A stretch of 64,000 nt of DNA, taken from assembly GCA_039818165.1 (NCBI GenBank), contig JBCBUL010000002.1, positions 1 through 64,000 of the forward strand, read 5' to 3'. A program made the translations under genes and the position numbers. This document shows, one piece after another, positions 60,109-64,000 of this stretch (position 1 is the first letter of the stretch; each line of letters starts with the position of its first letter). Origin of the DNA: UBA5336 sp039818165 (lineage in GTDB: Bacteria; Pseudomonadota; Alphaproteobacteria; Caulobacterales; Hyphomonadaceae). Below the pieces are notes generated by a model. The model did not search any database and was not told the origin of the DNA. It saw only the letters and a program-made list of their open reading frames with translations.

Positions 60109-61865
60109 GCGCGCTGCTCGCCATAGTCCTTGTAGCTAAGATCGGAAATTCCGAGGGCGTCCCAGACAAGCGCGGCCACCTCATGGGTGCGTGTATGGAT
60201 ATGGTGCGGTGTCCAGCCGTCCCGATTGCGCACCCAATCCACTAAGTGCAAACCGTCCAGTTCACTTGACCGCGACTGCAGAACGCGGCGTTTGTGCTCG
60301 AACGAATTGTCGCTGATTGCTAGATTGATCTCGCCGGGCAGCAGGATCAGGTTGCCCAGCATGTGCAGCATCTGCTCGCGTTTTTTTGCGTCTGGAAAAG
60401 CTTCCAACCAAGGCTCAGGCAGCATGGTTGATTGCGGCAAGACATGCTCAACGGACACATTCCGGATGAATCGGTAATCGGGGGCTGACAGGGCATATTC
60501 TGTCCAGATGATCAGCCCTCGCCGCAGCGTGTAATTGGTCAGCGGCGCCGACAGAGTCCGGTGAATGCGCACGACATCTTCATCACGCATCTCAAGGGCA
60601 CGCAGGCGATCGGGTCGCGCGCCGCCCGCCAATTCGGCAAGGGCCTTTGCGAAAACCAGATGGCGCTTTTGCGCGCTGAACCCAGACAGGTCCATGGCCA
60701 TGGCCGAACGCTGGATCTGATCAAACAGCCCCCGCCGCCAGGCCGCGCCTTCCCGCTCGCCCATGGCGCTGGCCAACCCCATGATGCGCAAAACAAGCGG
60801 CTTCCACTCCGTCCACCAGATCGCCCGCACAGGGAGCAGCGCCTTGAACACGCCGCGGTTTCCACCAAGCGCAGGCTGGTTGAGCTGGTTCCAGTTCTCG
60901 GCGCACCGATAGACAAAGGAGAAGTACCGCGACAGTGCACCGGCATTGGCATTGCGCGCTTGCATCCAGTCTACAAATCCATTGAGCCGCTCGACGGGCT
61001 CGAGCTTGTGGTCACGCCTGTCGGCGATGCCCCGCTCCATCATTTCGAGGGCGAGGACGAAGCCCTGAAACCCGCTATAGCGGTCGTATTTGTAACTCTC
61101 CTCGACCTGTTCGGCGCGCTCCTGGCTTTTGGCCGACAAGACCTGCCGGATCGATTGCCATTGATCCAGGAGGCCATCAATTTCCTCCGGCGTTCCCGGA
61201 AATTCCGACAGGCGGGACTTGATCAGGTCTGCATCTTCCAGCTTCAAGCCGCGCATGTTGATGGTCTGGAACACACGGTTGGCCATGGGTTGGGAGTCCA
61301 CGGCGAGGCGAAGCATCACCACGCGTTCAAGCACGGTACGCGCCACACTCTCCCGCTCCATCGGCGATAGAGCACGAATTTCATCCCGCAGAAGGCTTTG
61401 GGCACGGCGGAGGGACTCAGCCTGCCCGGACAACCGCCCCCCGCGCAGGGTGCGAGATTGCCCGGCAGGCTGGATGCAATGGGCGAGGTACTGGTGACCG
61501 ATCAGCTTCAACCTCGGATCACCGCGCACATCCAACACACATGCGCCGAGCCGCCTGGAGAGGTCTGCGTCATAAATGTAGTCGCGCAGCAAGCTGAGCA
61601 GCACCGTAAGCGTAGTGACGCGCTGGAGCCCATCATAAATGGTGTAACGCGCCTCGCCGCCATGGACGATAATCATGCCCAGAAAATAGATCGGCAAGGG
61701 TTCTTCGCCGGGATCAAAGGCAAATGCCTTGATATCCTGCCACAATTCACTGACTTCACGCTCAGTCCATTGGAAATCGCGCTGGACATCTGCCGGTTCG
61801 ATCCAACTGTTTCCCAGAATGAACTCAACCGGATCGGACGTGGCCCTGAAACCGAACTCTACCAT
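60105..61865 (-). CDS. DUF262/DUF1524 protein (GmrSD-like nuclease) between dnaN and recF
   Basis: A 586-residue protein with an N-terminal DUF262 domain (ParB/Srx-like NTP pocket; WIEPADVQRDFQWTEREVSELW and the motif DGLQR at 78-82, family DGQQR) and a C-terminal DUF1524 HNH-type nuclease domain (VEHVLPQ at 472-478, then MLGNLILLPGEINLAISDNSFEHKRRVL). This is the arrangement of GmrSD-like type IV restriction enzymes and relatives that restrict modified phage DNA. Start 61865 gives MVEFGFRAT; the frame runs on to 62012 across the recF start and that extension is rejected. It sits on the opposite strand, splitting the dnaN-recF pair, so it looks inserted. Defence role inferred from family. Confidence 0.83.
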   Translation of the reverse strand: MVEFGFRATSDPVEFILGNSWIEPADVQRDFQWTEREVSELWQDIKAFAFDPGEEPLPIYFLGMIIVHGGEARYTIYDGLQRVTTLTVLLSLLRDYIYDADLSRRLGACVLDVRGDPRLKLIGHQYLAHCIQPAGQSRTLRGGRLSGQAESLRRAQSLLRDEIRALSPMERESVARTVLERVVMLRLAVDSQPMANRVFQTINMRGLKLEDADLIKSRLSEFPGTPEEIDGLLDQWQSIRQVLSAKSQERAEQVEESYKYDRYSGFQGFVLALEMMERGIADRRDHKLEPVERLNGFVDWMQARNANAGALSRYFSFVYRCAENWNQLNQPALGGNRGVFKALLPVRAIWWTEWKPLVLRIMGLASAMGEREGAAWRRGLFDQIQRSAMAMDLSGFSAQKRHLVFAKALAELAGGARPDRLRALEMRDEDVVRIHRTLSAPLTNYTLRRGLIIWTEYALSAPDYRFIRNVSVEHVLPQSTMLPEPWLEAFPDAKKREQMLHMLGNLILLPGEINLAISDNSFEHKRRVLQSRSSELDGLHLVDWVRNRDGWTPHHIHTRTHEVAALVWDALGISDLSYKDYGEQRA

Positions 61866-61934
61866 TGAAATCCCACCTCTGGTTCCAGCAAACCAAAGAC
61901 AGTAGAGCGTGTCGAGGCTAGAAGGTGCCTTCCA

Positions 61935-63047
61935 ATGACCGCCCTGACTCGCCTCCGCCTGCATGACTTTCGAAACTATGCCAGCCTCGACCTGAAGCTG
62001 GATGGGCGGCATGTCTGCCTTTACGGCGCCAACGGAGCCGGCAAGACCAATCTGATGGAAGCGATCAGCCAGCTTGGGCCCGGGCGCGGCTTGCGCTCAG
62101 CCGCCCTGAACGAGCTGACCCGGGCGAATGCACCGGCAGGCTGGACGGTCTCAGGCGATCTTGGTGAGCGCAAAATCGGTGTCGGTCTGGATACGTCAGG
62201 TGCAGGCAACAAGCGCTCCGTCCGCATCGACGGGGAGAACGCGACCGCCAGCGACCTGGCGGACCTGATTCGGATTGTCTGGCTAACGCCCGCCATGGAT
62301 TCGGTATTTCGTGGCTCTGCGGGCGACCGACGCCGGTTCTATGATCGCCAGGTGATGGCGCATATGCCCGCCCATGGCCCCGCCGCCGCGCGCTACGACA
62401 AAGCCATGCGTGAGCGTAACGCCCTTCTGGAACGCCCCTATGTTGACCCCGGCTGGGCAGACGCCATTGAGGCGCGCATGGCTGAAGCTGGTGCAGAAAT
62501 GGCCATTGGACGCGCCCTTGTTCTGGAGCGGCTACAAAGCGCCGTCGATGCCCGACCGGAAGGCGCTTTTCCGAAAGCAAGCCTGACCTTGATTGGAGAG
62601 GCGGAGGAAATGGCGATCGCGGGCAAGGGCCTCGCCGATATTGAAGACGCCCTGGCCAGCCAATGGGCGGACATGCGCTTTGCCGACAAGAAAGCCGGAC
62701 GGACATTGAAAGGGCCCCACCGCTCCGACCTCGGTGTCATCCACCGCCCCACCGACATGCCCGCCAAGGATGCCTCAACGGGCCAGCAAAAAGCGCTTCT
62801 GATCGGGTTGATCCTTGCCTCTGCGCAGGCATTGGCAGGCCATGGGGATGGACCGACACCTTTCCTGCTGCTCGATGAAGCCGCCGCCCATCTCGACACC
62901 GACAGGCGCGCGGCGCTGTACGACGAACTCTCCGCCTTGCCCGGCCAGGCCTGGCTCACGGGAACGGAAGCCTTCCTGTTCGAGCCGTTCAACGCGCGCG
63001 CCCAGAGGGTGGAAGTTTCCGAAGGCACCGCAATCGCCGTCGACTGA
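61935..63047 (+). CDS. recF: DNA replication and repair protein RecF
   Basis: A 370-residue SMC-like ABC ATPase of recombination repair that helps load RecA on gapped DNA. Seen: LTRLRLHDFRNYASLDLK start, Walker A GANGAGKTNLMEAIS (about 35-49), signature region STGQQKALLIGLILA and Walker B FLLLDEAAAHLD. Complete. The gene is normally right after dnaN; here the DUF262 gene (opposite strand) lies between. Its 5' end overlaps no neighbour; the DUF262 start is 70 bases away. Confidence 0.95.
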   Translation: MTALTRLRLHDFRNYASLDLKLDGRHVCLYGANGAGKTNLMEAISQLGPGRGLRSAALNELTRANAPAGWTVSGDLGERKIGVGLDTSGAGNKRSVRIDGENATASDLADLIRIVWLTPAMDSVFRGSAGDRRRFYDRQVMAHMPAHGPAAARYDKAMRERNALLERPYVDPGWADAIEARMAEAGAEMAIGRALVLERLQSAVDARPEGAFPKASLTLIGEAEEMAIAGKGLADIEDALASQWADMRFADKKAGRTLKGPHRSDLGVIHRPTDMPAKDASTGQQKALLIGLILASAQALAGHGDGPTPFLLLDEAAAHLDTDRRAALYDELSALPGQAWLTGTEAFLFEPFNARAQRVEVSEGTAIAVD

Positions 63048-63065
63048 AGTGTAGAATGAGTTCCG

Positions 63066-64000
63066 TCAGTTCAACGACTGAAGCCTGCTCTGGAGCTCAC
63101 TCACACGCGAGCCGCCATAGTCGCGAATCCATTCCGCAAAGGCCTCACGCTCCATGGGCTTGCAAATGCCAAAGCCCTGCACTGTTTCGCAGCCCAGTTG
63201 GCGCAGGATGGAAAACTGCTTCGGCGTTTCCACCCCTTCCATCACGACACTCAGGTCGAGATCCATCGCCAGAGTATGCACAGCTCGAACCACCTGAAAG
63301 GTGCGCGGGTTCTCAAGGTCCGCGACGAGCGACGTATCAATTTTCAAGCCGTCGAGATTCAGCTTCAACAGGTTGGAGATTGTCGCGTGGCCGGAACCAA
63401 AATCATCCATGATGGTTTTGATTCCCGCTTCGCGAAGACGCGTAATCGAGCTCACCGCCGCATCATCCGAGCTATCAATGAGCGTGGACTCGAGTATCTC
63501 CACCACGACTTCGTTCGTGCCCAAGCCTCGGACTTCAAGTGCCGACTGAATTCGCAGTACAAAGTCGACCGAGCGCAAGGACTGCGCCGATGCGTTGACG
63601 GAAACATAGGGTATGTCCGCACCTTCGCGGCGAAGTGCAACGAGCGCGTCCAGACTTTGGCATATGACCTGAAAATCGAAGTCAGCCAGCCGACCCATCT
63701 CCGTCAGTATCGGCACGACCACATTTGGCATGAGCAAATCGCCGGACCGGGACCGGATGCGTCCAAGCCCTTCCACGCCCACAAGTCGACCTGTCCGCAA
63801 ACAGGCTTGAGGCTGCACCATACAGATCACGCGGTCTTCGTTGAGGGCCTCATCGAGTTCAATTCTGAAAACCCGGTCCTGTTCAAGCTGGCTGCGCATC
63901 GTTGCGTCGAAGGCACAGGCCCGTCCTCGGCCGTCGCGCTTTGCGTCATAGAGCGCGAGATCAGCATCGGTCATCAGCGATCCGATTGTGTGGTCGTGCC
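63066..64000 (-). CDS. GGDEF-EAL c-di-GMP protein (partial, runs off the window)
   Basis: The minus-strand frame is open through the window end, so only the C-terminal part is seen. It begins in the end of a GGDEF domain (DADLALYDAKRDGRG) and continues into a complete EAL domain: Gln-rich MVQPQACLRTGRLVGVEGLGRI (EGL in place of EAL), NASAQSL, VEILESTLID, MDDFGSGHATISNL, LKIDTSLV, VMEGVETPKQFSIL. Active-site residues of phosphodiesterases are mostly kept; EGL at the EAL position and other changes leave activity open. The true start lies beyond 64000. Convergent with recF. Confidence 0.85.
   Translation of the reverse strand, partial: HDHTIGSLMTDADLALYDAKRDGRGRACAFDATMRSQLEQDRVFRIELDEALNEDRVICMVQPQACLRTGRLVGVEGLGRIRSRSGDLLMPNVVVPILTEMGRLADFDFQVICQSLDALVALRREGADIPYVSVNASAQSLRSVDFVLRIQSALEVRGLGTNEVVVEILESTLIDSSDDAAVSSITRLREAGIKTIMDDFGSGHATISNLLKLNLDGLKIDTSLVADLENPRTFQVVRAVHTLAMDLDLSVVMEGVETPKQFSILRQLGCETVQGFGICKPMEREAFAEWIRDYGGSRVSELQSRLQSLN

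Overview
This is a GC-rich chromosomal segment from an alphaproteobacterium. The layout rpsT - dnaA - dnaN - recF, the many acyl-CoA genes, the TonB receptor, the TadG-like pilus proteins and the c-di-GMP enzymes suggest a marine Hyphomonadaceae/Caulobacterales-type organism. The taxon is inferred from gene content and is not proven by a marker phylogeny.

Layout. 1-14 kb: a secreted trypsin-like protease, lipid and CoA genes (two crotonases, a sterol-desaturase-like hydroxylase, an SDR, an acyl-CoA synthetase, a MaoC hydratase), a frameshifted DUF2189 membrane gene, msrB, a lipoprotein oligopeptidase B, an EVE protein, rluE and an EEP-family protein. 14-22 kb: an ArcB-type hybrid kinase, a TadG-like protein, a REC-EAL phosphodiesterase, a MATE exporter and pyrD. 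22.19-24.27 kb: an IS1595-type element with a DUF3800 cargo gene and a 51-codon ORF. It is inserted next to an S24-type repressor gene at a site whose sequence is rebuilt at both junctions. 24-33 kb: DUF6702 protein and M1 peptidase, LysR regulator, a candidate small RNA with an anti-Shine-Dalgarno loop, aspartate aminotransferase, uvrC and an MlaC-like protein. 33-40 kb: two acyl-CoA dehydrogenase genes (one with an in-frame amber codon), a YqaA/DedA-type protein, an unusual lipoprotein and a TauE/SafE permease. 40-49 kb: thrS, O-antigen ligase and glycosyltransferase, HMG-CoA lyase, a class III CoA-transferase, an outer membrane beta-barrel, hisI and a lipoprotein of the metallo-beta-lactamase fold with a degraded metal site. 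49-56 kb: a TonB receptor, an M20 amidohydrolase, a TadG/vWA protein with a 58-residue proline tract and a crotonase. 56-64 kb: rpsT, a 0.6 kb AT-rich gap, a divergent dnaA, dnaN, a DUF262/DUF1524 (GmrSD-like) gene on the opposite strand between dnaN and recF, recF and the 3' part of a GGDEF-EAL gene.

Most of the window is metabolic and housekeeping. The accessory signals are the IS1595 element with its cargo, the GmrSD-like gene inside the replication cluster, the lipoprotein at 37.6-39.2 kb and the candidate regulatory RNA. I saw no tRNA, rRNA or CRISPR array. Several genes (4985, 8339, 49399) have inverted repeats that could fold over the ribosome binding site. Four convergent pairs share their stop codons in 4-base tail-to-tail overlaps.
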